Part shown: positions 11,010 to 21,866 of the stretch, in pieces | Position numbering within the stretch: position 1 is the stretch's first letter | How the letters are laid out: each line of letters opens with the position of its first letter | From: Nissolia schottii | Taxonomy: Eukaryota > Streptophyta > Magnoliopsida > Fabales > Fabaceae | Direction: 5' to 3' | NCBI GenBank assembly: GCA_003254905.1 | Contig: QANU01013059.1 | Coordinates: forward strand, 35,794-99,793 | Length of the DNA: 64,000 bases | The notes under the pieces: model-generated | Database searches by the model: none | What the model saw: only the letters and a program-made list of their open reading frames with translations | What the model was told of the DNA's origin: nothing | Program-made: the position numbers and the translations under genes

Positions 11010-12324
11010 TGATAAAACTAGATCAGATTATCAAATAAACTATGTTTATTACACACTACTGAAAACACAAGGGTTAGGGATATTCAATAGATCCTTTGCT
11101 CTCCCAAGATTCTCAAGTCCTAATTACTGAAATCCTCTTCTACCTCTCTTCTCGTGTTACTAACTACTACTAATTCCTAATTACAAGGCCCACTAATGAG
11201 TGGCTGAACCAAATCCTATCAATACCCCCCCATTCCCCCACCCTCTCATACACACAAAAAGAGATTCACCTTGTCCTGAAGGTGAGAGTGCAAGGCCTTA
11301 TTACTAGAAAGTGACATATTTTCTGTGGGTCCCTTTGCTTGAAATATAAATGACCATTGAAGTGTGACTTAAAAATAGCTGTTGAAGGTGTCGGACCTCT
11401 TATTCCTAATGTAGTGAACCATTTCGGTTGAAGCTCAAATCTCTTGGCAGCCTTCTCATGCATGTGATCTGTTTGTGAGTAAGTAGGTGCAATTTTGGTT
11501 TAGCCCATCATGAAGGAAAAACAAGTTCCCATATCAGAAACCTTATCTTTCTCTATTTGCATTTGGGCTTGGCCCATTAGGTCAAAACTGAAGATTCCTA
11601 TCTGCAATTCTTCCCCAACCGTTGCCTTTTCATGGTGCTGGTGCCTGGTAATGCACGTTGTTGAAGTAGCTGCCACTGCCACCTGTGGAATCGCTCCACT
11701 TGCAGGATGGCCTTCTTTGGTCACCCCGTTCACATCTTGTATTGTCAATGTTATCTCCTGTGGCATCACCGCTGTCATCTCTTCTTGCATTTGCACCACT
11801 GCCATCACTATCTACTCTTGCACTGTCAACGCGAAGTAGTTGCTGCTGTTTTTTTCTTCCTTCTTTCCTTCAATGCCGTTTCGAATGCAATGTGGAGTTG
11901 TGGTTGTTGTCTTTTTGGCGTCTCAGCTGCTGATGACACACCACTGACCACTATATTTGGCTTGTTGACGGTCACCAACCTCTGTCCTCTGTTGCCCTCC
12001 TCTTTGCTCTTTTCTTTACCGCCTCTGTCGCATTTTCTTTCTTTTGCTGTTCATCCATGCTGTGTTGATTCTGTCCCGGCTCCAGGATCAAAAGCTCTGA
12101 TGCCAGTTGATATGACTAGATCAGATTATCAAAGAAACTATGTTTATTACTCTCTGTGGAAAGTTCAAGGGTGGATATTCGAGAGATCCCTTGCTCTCGC
12201 AAGACTCTCAAGTCCTTATTACTCTAATCCTACCTTCTACCTCTCCAATCCTCTTGTTATAAACTAACTACTACTAATTCCTAATTATAGGGCCCACTAA
12301 TAAGAGCCTGCTCAAATCTTATCA
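11010..12324 (-). mobile_element. Small non-autonomous LTR retrotransposon (about 1.3 kb)
   Basis: Two direct repeats of about 214 bp (11010-11223 and 12109-12324) start TGATA and end CTTATCA or CCTATCA. On the minus strand the sequence next to the right LTR is CTGGCATCAGAGC, close to the TGGTATCAGAGC primer-binding site complementary to initiator tRNA-Met. Next to the left LTR is a G-rich polypurine tract (complement of acccccccattccccca, from 11224). The internal 0.9 kb has only short disrupted frames, including a lysine/arginine-rich peptide starting MDEQQKKENATE on the minus strand. No pol is present, so it must be mobilised in trans. Target duplication is imperfect (tcgat versus atgat). 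Confidence 0.75.
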
Positions 12325-12826
12325 ATGATCCTTCCACCTACATGCTATCAAGTGGTGAGAGTGAAACCCTAGGATTCTGCAAATGGGTGAGCTAGTGTTA
12401 CTGTATTCTATATATTTATATATAGCACTAAATGGCGGTTTAGTACAGTAATCATTTTTTCTACAATATGCTCTTAGTAAGTTGCTTTGTTGGAATATTG
12501 CTTGTAGTTCTGTTAGATTCTGCATAGGCTGTGTATTAATGATTGTATGCACTCTGATTGCATAACTCATCCAGCTTTACTTGATAATCGAATTCAAAGT
12601 CATCATGATTTTTTGTGTTTTGTGTCTCTATATCTTTTACTTTCTTCTCAGGGAAATCACACTGAATTTATGGCCCTATATATTTTTACTATTTATTTGT
12701 TCAATGGTCTTCTGGTGTTGTTGGGTTAATGCTTTCAAGTTTCAACTTCTATAAAGAAAAAGAATAATTCCATTTTTGTCCTTGAAAGTTTTTTTGAACA
12801 TCAATTTGAATATTATTACATCAATA
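12325..12826. other. Sequence between the small LTR element and the LINE
   Basis: AT-rich with no gene. An acceptor-like pyrimidine run ending TTCTCAG lies near 12647, so part of it could be a 3' UTR exon of the upstream gene. I see nothing else. Confidence 0.3.
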
Positions 12827-15800
12827 TATTTTTTTTGGATAAAAGAATTTCATTAAGAGGAGAAGAGAATTACTGAAAGTAAGAGGATAAGAGATCCTCT
12901 ATAAAGAGACGTGAACAAAAACCAAAAGATACATAAAAGCTATCAATGGAGTAAAACTTTCTAATCTCTCAAAATATTTGTGAGGGAGAATCCTCTAAAG
13001 AGATTGTGTGCTTTACACCAAACAAATGATAAAGGCCTAATCTTATCCTACAAAATCTGAGAAATTGTTGTTGAAACCACGAGTTGTATTCTAGCCAAAT
13101 GCACCAAATAGTGGCAAAAACTTTACATTCACAAGTAGTTAACCTTTTTCCTCCTTCCAAAGTCAGCAAATCTAGTCAACAAAAAGGTATCTAGGGTTGA
13201 AGGACACACCCAAGATTCTTCAAATATTCCAAATAGATTATTCCACAAGAGGCTAGTTGCTGAACAGTGCAAAAAAAAAAAAAAAGTGTGCACCTAATTC
13301 TAAATTTACACCGCACATAACACATCCACGGAAATTGCCTTATGAGGCCTTTGAACCTGCAACATATCATTAGTATTAATTTTATTAAGCTCAACTGTCA
13401 AGATAAAGGATTTGACCTTGCAAGGAGCTTTAGACTTCCAAATAGGCTTCTCAAGGAGAAAAGAGGATGAAGGTAAAGAGTGAGTTAGGAATTGGAAAAA
13501 AGACTTGCAAATGAACGACCCAGCAGACTCTAAATACCACAATCTTTTATTTGAGGTGGAAGATATGTTAACAGACTGAAGGAGACCCAGAAGGGCAACT
13601 AACTTTGAAGACTCCCTATCATTCAAATTTCAAAAAAAGTGAAAATCCCAAGAAATAGTAGTGTCCTGAACACTATAGAAGTTCTGGATAGGGGCATTGT
13701 GTAAAGAAGAAAGATGGTATAGACGAGGGAACGAACATCTAAAGGAAGAGTCTCTTATCTAGTTATCCTCCCTAAAGTTAAAACGAGAACCATTCCCCAC
13801 ATGCAAGGAAAGTAAAGGCTGGAGAAAGTAGAATAACCTTGGGAAATAAATTTCCAGTGACTATAATGAGAAGCTAGTGATGCAGATTTAGCGTCCCATC
13901 CATTCTTGTCCAAGCAATACTTACTCCTAATAATTTGATGCCAAAGAGAGTGCGTCTCTAAAGGAAAGCACCATAGTCATTTAGTTGCCAAGGCCAAATT
14001 TTTAGACACCAAATTACCGAGACGCATACCACCTTTCTTCGGGCGACAACACACCTCCCAACTGAGCAAATGATCACGTTTCAAATCCAAAGCACTCAAT
14101 CGAAGGAAGTCCCTTATGATCTTTTCAATGGATTTGGCTACACCCATTGGTAAGCAGAATAAGGATAAGAAGTAAAGGGGTATGCTAGAGAGGCAAGAAT
14201 AGATAAGGGTAATTTGACTCCCTAGAGAAAAATAAACCCCTTTCCAATTTCTGAGGCGCTTGGATATCTTTTTCACCTTAGGATCCCAAAAAGAAGTAGA
14301 TCTAGGGTTTCCACCTAAAGGTACACCCAAGTAAACCAAGGCTTTGGCTAACCTGGTTTAGGCTTTGTTCGTGACCATTTTGGTCCTGGATAAAAGTGCA
14401 AAGTTAAAAAAAAGTTGAGGGACTACTTATCAATAATGCTCTTACTATATTTTTTTTTAGATTTTTGTCCCTTTATTACATACTTAATGTAGCATTAATT
14501 ATTAATTTGGACCAATTAGGGGGAACCCAGTCCCACCCCTTCCACCCCCACTACATCCTCATTGCCACCACCCCTGCCCCATGATATTTACCCATACCAT
14601 CATTGTTAAAACTCAGATTTCCAGCTAAAAATAAAATCCATATGTTTCATTGTATTTATTTCTTAGACCTAATTCTAATATCTAGTATGATCTGGTTTTC
14701 AATTTTTTTTTTTCTTTTGTGTTATTGTTGTAAACAGATCTAGAAGAAATAAGACGAAAAATGAGGAAGAGAGAGGCTTTGTCTTCTCAATGGAAAACGT
14801 GGTGGCGGTGCGAGAAGGTGGAGGAATGGGTGGTGGTGAGGCAAGGTTAGAGGAGGAAACACCAGCGGAGGTAGGGAAAGATGTGGCAACGACAAGGTCA
14901 ACACGGTGATGGTGGTGTTAGCCTCTCCGTCATTGCATCACCTCCACCCTTATCGCCAGAGCCATCACACCCGCCACTATAGTTGCTTCATCTTTAATCG
15001 CCAGATCTAAAGCACAAAAATAAAAACCCAGATCTAAAGCACACGGGAAGCAGTGTAGCGAGCCATTCACCATGCAACAAGCAACCATTCTTTTTTTTCG
15101 CAGTACAAGGCAGATTTCATGCATAAACAACCTATACCCAAATTGAGAAAAGAAAAGGTGTAAGAGAACAGGGAAATGAACCATAGTTGAGAAAGGAAAT
15201 TGCTTGCATTTTACAGGCAAATCAATTCCTTCTTTGATTAGCCAAAGAGTTGTGAATATAAGGACCCAAAGGTTGGAGAAGCGACAAGAAGAAATCAAAG
15301 TTTGCTAGATAACATAGTCTTTGCATGGTGGTGAGGAACAAGGAGGAGGAGTAGGTGGTGGTGGTGGGGTTGAGGGCTGCAGTGGTTGGGGTTAGGCGAG
15401 AGTGGGTTATTTTCAATTTTAAACATATTCTCAAATTAATTTTAGTGTAATGAGTTATTATCATATTAAGTAATCTAATTTTACAATAAATTAAACTTTC
15501 AATTTCACCTTTAGTAAAAAGTGAAAAAGAATTTGAGGGATCAAAATGCTAATTGAAAATTTTAGTTATCAAGTTTTTGCGGGTCAAAACATAATTTCTT
15601 ATGCTAATATCTAAATTGTACATTTTGATTTTATTGGCCACGTTTCATGGACCAAATTGGTTTGTAACATCACTTGAACCAAAGCGTCAAAGCCGTAAAC
15701 CAAAGGTCATTCCAAAATTTGACAATCTGCTAAAGAAGCCATGGCAGAGAGGGTTTGAGAGTCAACATTTGTACCATCTATACCACTTTTGGATACGTTG

Positions 15801-16390
15801 ATTTTCAACTTAGAGACCATCTCAAAAATCTATAGAAGCAAGAGGCCGTTCACCAAATTGTTCAACAAATTGTCTTGGTCATTATCTAGGAACAAAATGG
15901 TATCATCAGCAAACTGAAAATGGGATACCACAATCCCTTTGGATCCCACCATGACACCTCTAATTAATCCATTATCTGTTGCCCTAGATAGCAAACGACT
16001 AAGGACATCCACCACCAAAGTGAACAAGAAAGGGGACAAAGTATCTCCTTGCCTTAAACTCCTTTGACCTTGAAACCAAGATTTCGGCTCACCATTAACA
16101 ATTACAACGAAAGTGCTCGAAGTAAGATAGCCTGAAATCCAATTCCTTCACCTTGGGCCAAAACCTTTCCTCTAATGCACCTTGTCCAAAAATCTCCAAT
16201 TAACCTTGTCATAGGCTTTCGCAAAATCCAACTTGAAAGCGAGACATTGCTTCAACCTTTTTTTTTCATATCATCAACCACTTCATTGGCTATCAAAGCA
16301 GCATCAAGGATTTGCCTTCCTGCTTCTCTGAAATGGTATCTCCTGAAACTTGAGAGAAAGAACCTTCGTCATGATATTATAAAGACTAGT
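12827..16390 (-). mobile_element. L1-type LINE, 5'-truncated, interrupted by a MULE-like element
   Basis: A minus-strand non-LTR retrotransposon. The poly(A) end is the T-run at 12829-12836. From its 5' side the visible coding pieces are: reverse transcriptase with LDFAKAYDKVNW (about 16200-16260), SPFLFTLVVDVLS and the catalytic FADDT (15830-16039), a segment ending LADCQIL (about 15704-15800), then after the insertion VYLGVPLGGNPRS and the RT thumb region (13977-14339), and the C-terminal VFATIWCIWLE segment (12969-13169). Stops and frameshifts show it is dead. It has no endonuclease domain, consistent with the 5' truncation usual for L1. A clear target duplication was not found. Confidence 0.85.
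14340..15694. mobile_element. Non-autonomous Mutator-like (MULE) element inserted in the LINE
   Basis: The LINE sequence is interrupted exactly here, with a 9-bp direct repeat gtaaaccaa at 14331-14339 and 15695-15703, the TSD length typical of Mutator elements. Both ends start GGCTTTG (inverted), followed by weakly similar inverted sequence containing TTTGGTCC. No transposase frame is visible in the 1355 bp. The interior has C-rich and G-rich tracts. Confidence 0.75.
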
Positions 16391-17490
16391 ATTTGATCTT
16401 AAAATAATATCTTTGGACGTTAAAGTAGTCCAAAAGTTGTTTACGTGGACCAACTGATAAAAAAGTTATTATCTGGGGCAATTTGATGTTACATATACAG
16501 CAGGACTCACCATTGTGGTGCCATGCCCATGTGTCCATGTGAGAGTTTGTACAACAAATGTTTGGGTTTGATTTTTGCTTTTAGGCAATTTTTAATAATG
16601 TAAAAAATAAAAGAAGGTATGGGTGAAACTTATATGTATATGATATTATCAATAGTATAAAAGATTTCCCTAACTGTTAACTATATTTTTCTGTTTCTGT
16701 ATCTTACAATTTTTAAACTTTGGTGTGACCCCCCCATGTTTGTGATGTGTTAGTGTCCATGCGTCATTCATAGGGTGTCATCTGTTTTTGAAGGACCAAA
16801 TCGGGGATTAATGTCAAATCATTCAGTTTGGCGTTTACCTTTTAATAGCTTCCAATCAATGTTGGCAGAACTTTTGTTTGTGGGCCTGTCCTTGTTTTTT
16901 CAATTTGAAATTGTTTTTCATGCTTTTTCATTCATTTTGCAGATTCAACATAAATGCATGTCTTTTTTTACTGGCCTGGTGATTCTTCTGAAGTTTAAGG
17001 AGCTCATGCAATTGGGGGTCTTTATAATGAAATGTTACTTCAAAGATCAGAATATTAAAATTACCAAATGGAGTTCTGTTTTCGTCACCTTTATTATTTT
17101 TATTTATTTATATATTTTTATTTTTTTACATCTCCGCTTACATTTTGAAATATTGTAGCATTTGGCTTTTAATTTAGCTTCAAAAACCCTTTGGAACCTG
17201 TTTTAGTACCATGGTTTATATTTTATCTGTTCTGAGGAGTTTGAGATGCTAACCAAAATACGTTTTGAAATTTATGTTGGTGTTTGATATTGAAGAGTTG
17301 CTTTGTAGTCTTTATATGGTTATTCTTTACTTCTGTTTTTTATCCTTTATTCGTAAATTTATTTCGTACTTGACCTTTTCTTTCTTTTGGAACAGTTATT
17401 GAAATGAATTTTTCATACTATGTAAGGACTTTTGGGGTTTGGCATATAACCTTGAAAATGTTGCTTAGAAACAAACATATCAAGTGAGTC
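16391..17490. other. AT-rich region without recognised gene
   Basis: No recognisable protein domain. An acceptor-like run ending TTTTGCAG lies near 16942, followed by open but featureless sequence, so a 3' UTR exon or unannotated non-coding transcript cannot be excluded. Confidence 0.3.
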
Positions 17491-17973
17491 TGTTACACAC
17501 CACCCAGCTGTAACCGAATTGGCTACCAAAAAAGGAAAGGAAATAATTCCTTGTCCACTGCATTATTCTAGGAGGAAGAGCCGGATTAGGGGGGTAGTTA
17601 ATTCAGAATAAAATCTGAATTGTTTAAGCAATAAAATCTGATTTGGCTAGGAGAGAATAATTTGGTTGAGGATTATTAGGGAAGGAGGGTTGTTAGGAGA
17701 GAATTATGGCCAACCCATGATTTTCTCTCAACAAGTTAGTATAAGAAAGATCCTTGGGGAGGGAAATATTCATTGAGAATTTTAGACAGAACTAGGGGGA
17801 CCAAGGGATCCATTAATTCCCAGGATTATTATTCTATTTTATTTAATTAATTCCGCAGCCTTTGGCCACTGATTGTAGTTCTGCACAGGTAATTCCCCAT
17901 TGGAATTCCTGTTATTATCAATAATATACCAGTGTTTTCAGCAAGCAATATTCAATTGATACCAGTTCTTACA
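17491..17973 (+). mobile_element. Diverged Gypsy LTR related to the element at 59620
   Basis: It starts TGTTACACACCA and ends CAGTTCTTACA. It shares ordered blocks with the LTR at 59620-60093: TTTAGACAGAACTAG, GGACCAAGGGATCCATTA, CCCCATTGGAATT and CAGCAAGCA. No PBS of its own follows; a TRIM starts 5 bp downstream. No matching TSD was found, so it may be a solo LTR with a lost duplication or a fragment. Confidence 0.7.
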
Positions 17974-17978
17974 ACTAT

Positions 17979-18372
17979 TGATAGGGACTTTGTATGGGCA
18001 AAGTCCCACATCGGGTAGTATGGGCTGCTTGTGGTATATTTAAGCTCTTGGCTCTCCCTCCCTTACAGCTAGCTTTTGGGGATGGGCTCTCCAGGGGTTT
18101 GGGTACCTATCAATGGTATCAGAGCCGGTTGTCGACGCATCGGAAAGGGCTACCTGCGGAGGGGCTGACCGGCCAGGGCCGAGTGAAGCGCCGTAGAGTG
18201 GAGCCGCCGGGACGTCGGCTTTCCGGGGAGGGTGTATTGATAGGGACTTTGTATGGGCAAAGTCCCTAATCGGGTAGTATGGGCTGCTTGATGGGGTATT
18301 TAAGCTCTTGGCTCTCCCTCCCTAACAGCTAACTTTTGGGGATGGGCTCTCCAGGGGTTTGGGTACCTATCA
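17979..18372 (+). mobile_element. Complete TRIM retrotransposon
   Basis: Two LTRs of 134-135 bp (17979-18112 and 18238-18372) start TGATAGGGACTTTG and end TACCTATCA. They are nearly identical and contain the AAAGTCCCACATCGGG word seen in plant TRIMs. The primer-binding site TGGTATCAGAGCCGG starts at 18114 (initiator tRNA-Met). The polypurine tract CCGGGGAGGGTGTAT ends at 18237. The 125-bp interior is GC-rich and non-coding. The element depends on other elements for movement. The flanks actat and atgtc do not match, so the TSD is not confirmed. Confidence 0.88.
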
Positions 18373-19985
18373 ATGTCCTTTGGACTTCTGTTAAAAAGTA
18401 TGCTTACCTAATTTTAGTCTCTTATCTTGCAGGTTTGGTAGCCATAGTTATATAAATATGGACCAATAACGAAATCTTCTTAAACTGTAGAGGGAAAAAT
18501 AAATACTTTTGATATAAATTTGATTTTGGCTTGCTTGTAAACTTACCACATTTGGAGAAACTTCAGAAATAGTAGTGTTCCTAAACTATAACCCTTTTTG
18601 GCTTTCCCTTCTCCTTCTCTCAAATGGTAAGGTAAAGAAGAGCTTTCTATTTCCATGTCCTCCTCTTTTACCTTCTAAGCATGTATATTCTCATATTCTT
18701 TTCCCTTGGTCATGCTTGTGTAAAAATCATATTTTAAATTGTTGAAGTTAGAAGTGATTTTTTTGGCATTAAGGGAATTATCTTCTGTTTGAAACCAGAT
18801 TTTGTATGGTGCTGCTGCAATGGATTTAGTTGGTCTTTTTCTTTGTTTTGTTCCCCTACTCTTACTTTTTCCTCAGAGGACCAGCTACTTTCCTGTTTTG
18901 AAACAGCCTATATCCATAACTGGATGTATAAGAGCCATGGTTGTCTCATTCAAATTTGGCATATCTCTATAATTGCTGAAGCAGTGTAGTGCCAAATATT
19001 TCTGAAGGCAATATGGGTTAAAAGGTAATATGCGGTTGATCAAGTTGGACTTTTTTCTTTGTTTTGGCCCCTACTTTCTTTTTCTTCAAATGATCCATTA
19101 TATACCTAATTTGAAACATGATCTGTATCTGTAAATGAAATGTACAAGGCCTGTCTGTCACCTTCTAACTTGCTGAAGCAGTTTACTTCATATTTTTGTA
19201 AAGGCTAGGGTTACTTGGCATCCTTTTTGGATGGTCTGCATTCTTCCTGAGCTTGCACGTTGTTACATGTTCGTTACAGGAAACCAATGTTTGTCATATA
19301 AGTTAAAATGCGTTTTATGTTTTTTCATAAAAATCCTGCTACTCATGTACAAGATGAAGTTGGCTTAGTCACGTGATAGACTTGTTGGTTTCTTATTGTC
19401 CTCACATAAATAGGTGGTTGACATGCACCGGAAGGTAGTTGCAGTTTGTAATATCTAGTTCTTATTTTTATTTCTTGTTGGTTGAAAGGTGAGTTTGACA
19501 ATTTAGACGTCGGTAGGCGTTTAGGAAATATGTACTTTTGATATGATTTGTCTATAAAATTAGTATAGAATTTGGATTTTGAAATTTATGGGCTTTAAAG
19601 TGTGTTTCTTTGGCTCGGAGGGATGCATTGAAAATGTACCATCTACCGAGTTCTGAAACGTTGATTTTTCGTTGAGACAATAGTGGTTTCCTTCTTCTCA
19701 CTAGAAATTGAAGGTTCAATGCACCAATGAGTGTCGTTTCTTTGGCATCTTTCCCTTTTGATTGGATTAATCAGTGTTATTTTTTTTATTTTTAAATTTT
19801 ATATTTGCATCTTGTAAGACCTAATTTTGTCATAGATCCATTGATAGTGTGCCTCTCATTGTTGAAATTGAACTGAGATTCGAGATGGTTTAAGACCCTT
19901 TCATGTTTGTCTATGCCATGATAAGAGAGAGAAATACATAATCAAATTGGGTGCTACAAAATTTTAAGAGGATCCAGCCTATTTA
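18373..19985. other. AT-rich region without recognised gene
   Basis: No domain, RNA gene or complete repeat recognised. An acceptor-like CTTATCTTGCAG lies at about 18421-18432. Two related T-rich segments (18800-18960 and 19030-19190) share the order TTTTTCTTTG-TTTTG, CCCCTACT, and GAAACA, suggesting an old duplication. Confidence 0.3.
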
Positions 19986-20435
19986 GACTTGGTTTGGTAA
20001 AGTTTTTCGAGAGATGTTTCTCCTCTAAAAAATTAGAAGTCACTTTTGTGTTTGGTAAATGGAAAAACTAAAAAGCTTTTGCTCCTGACTTATGAGAGTT
20101 AGAGGTGTTTTTGAGAGCTCTTAACAAGTTTTTCAAAGTTAACTTGTTCTCTCTAAAATATAAAAGGATTAAATAATCTTAAATTTAAATAGAAATTTAT
20201 CTTTATCCGTTAAAATTTTGATTCTTCTTCATCAATTCTTTATTATATATTTTTATTTTAGTTATTTTATATTTTAAGAGCAAATTTATAATATATTTAC
20301 TTAACATAATTTTGTGATTTTTGTTTATTAAGAGTTATTTTTTTTCTTCATATTTTCAACAATATCAAAGAGATTTTTAAGAGCAATTTTTTAGAGTTTA
20401 GTAGCTTCTTAAAAGTAATTTTACCTAACCAAGCC
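19986..20435. mobile_element. Tourist/Harbinger-type MITE
   Basis: Inverted ends: gacttggtttggtaaagttt on the left, and on the right the complement of a sequence ending taattttacctaaccaagcc. A 3-bp TTA duplication flanks it (19983-19985 and 20436-20438), as for PIF/Harbinger MITEs. It is 450 bp, AT-rich, with no coding capacity. Confidence 0.8.
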
Positions 20436-20850
20436 TTAATATGCTTGTGTTCTCTATATGAAATTAGCATGTTTGATTTTTAGGTGAGAATTTTTAGAAT
20501 TAACTCTAAAGCTTTAGAAATTAGAAAATTTTTGCTTTGTGGTTTCTTCCTTCAATAGTTATAATGAAGTTGTAAAATGCCAATCTTTTCAAATCCTCAG
20601 TAGAACTAGTTGCCTTAAGGCTTGAATAAACAATTCTATTTCATAATTAGCTTGGAAGTGTGCTGCATTCAACTCAATTTCGGTTGACTTCATCGGATAC
20701 TTCATATGCACGGGCTGTGTTGCAATGATATTATGGTGGAGCCTAAACGGGGAGTTGGCTGTTTGGAGTTAGAACTACGTAGTCAAATTGTTGAATTCAA
20801 ATTGAGTTTTAATTTGAAAAAAAAAGGCGAATTCTTTGGTGTATTGTTTC

Positions 20851-21051
20851 AAACTTGTTACTTAGTCACAAGTTAAAAAAAAAAAAAATGCTCCGTTGTT
20901 ATCTATTAAGGATATTATTATATTCTTTCCGTTCCATAATGTTAGCCCCTTTCACATTAGTTTAAACTTGTTGCCTAGTCACAAGTTAAAAAAAATGCTC
21001 TGTTGTTATTCATTAAGGGTATTATTATATTCTTTCCGTTCCATAATGTTA
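20851..21051. repeat. Imperfect tandem duplication (about 95-110 bp unit)
   Basis: Two copies of a block running from AAACTTGTT-C-TAGTCACAAG through an A-run, ATGCTC-GTTGTTAT, TATTATTATATTC to TTTCCGTTCCATAATGTTAG. The second copy leads into the Stowaway-type MITE, so the left end of that MITE is duplicated. Confidence 0.7.
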
Positions 21052-21172
21052 GTCATTTTCGCTTTTTAAGGTATATTCATAATTTAATGTATTTGAACAT
21101 AAATTATGCCCAAGTATATTGAGTTATGGTTAAACCTATGTGAAATGAACTAACATTATAGAACAGAGGGAG
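21030..21172. mobile_element. Stowaway (Tc1/mariner)-type MITE
   Basis: Terminal inverted repeats ttctttccgttccataatgt and the complement of an end reading acattatagaacagagggag, the classic CTCCCTCCGTTCC-like Stowaway terminus, flanked by TA on both sides. Length 143 bp, no coding capacity. Confidence 0.8.
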
Positions 21173-21866
21173 TAATTCAAAACTCTTCCTTTCAACTCAA
21201 GGTTGTTAAATTTGCGAGTGTAAAGTAAATTTGTGAATTTTCATCAAACTTAATTAAAAACTCAATTCATAAACTTATAACTTGTAAGATTTTACATATG
21301 TTAAATAACTGAATATGATTAAATATCATATTTATTTTAACAATGTTATTTGAAAAACTTAAATATAGCTCGTGAGCTCAATTTTAGCTTGATTTGTTAA
21401 TGACTTGATGAGCTGAACTTGTGAGCTCATGAGCCGAGCTTAAGTTCAAGATTTTAGCTTTCTTGTTAAGTGAGCTTAGCTTGAGTTTGACTATGTTCGA
21501 CTCAATAGTTCGTGAGTGGACTACACATACATGAATATGTTTGACTAAATAGTTTGTGAGCTAGTACCACACACAAATATTATAATAAAATACATACAAC
21601 AATAATGATGATGACGACAACGATGGTGGCGCCGATGATGAAGAAGAATTATAATTTTAAATTATGTTGTATATTAGTTATAATTAATAAATATGTTTTA
21701 ATAATTTTGTATCATTTCTATGATATATAAATTATGTTATAAATAAGATATGTACTTTGTCAAGTTTTGAAAATTAGATTAGACATCTGATTAAACAAAG
21801 ACTAGTTCAATAAAATATTTAAGGTCAAATTTAAAAGGATCAATTTATATTTTATTTGAGTGAGTT
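21173..21866. repeat. AGCTC/GAGCC-rich dispersed repeat, left part
   Basis: A low-complexity repeat with many GAGCT, GTGAGCT and CATGAGC words. The same word usage resumes at 26181-26371 beyond the LTR at 21867-26180, so this is one repeat split by that insertion. I do not recognise the family. Confidence 0.5.

Noticed and set aside
11500..12267. Overlapping open frames of 100-186 codons on both strands
   Set aside because: They lie in the interior of a small LTR element and show no domain or start context.
17994..18269. 91-codon open frame
   Set aside because: It covers the TRIM LTR and its PBS/PPT interior, a known non-coding structure.
16391..19985. An extra gene downstream of the UBA2-like gene
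   Set aside because: Some acceptor-like sites exist, but there is no coding exon chain or domain.
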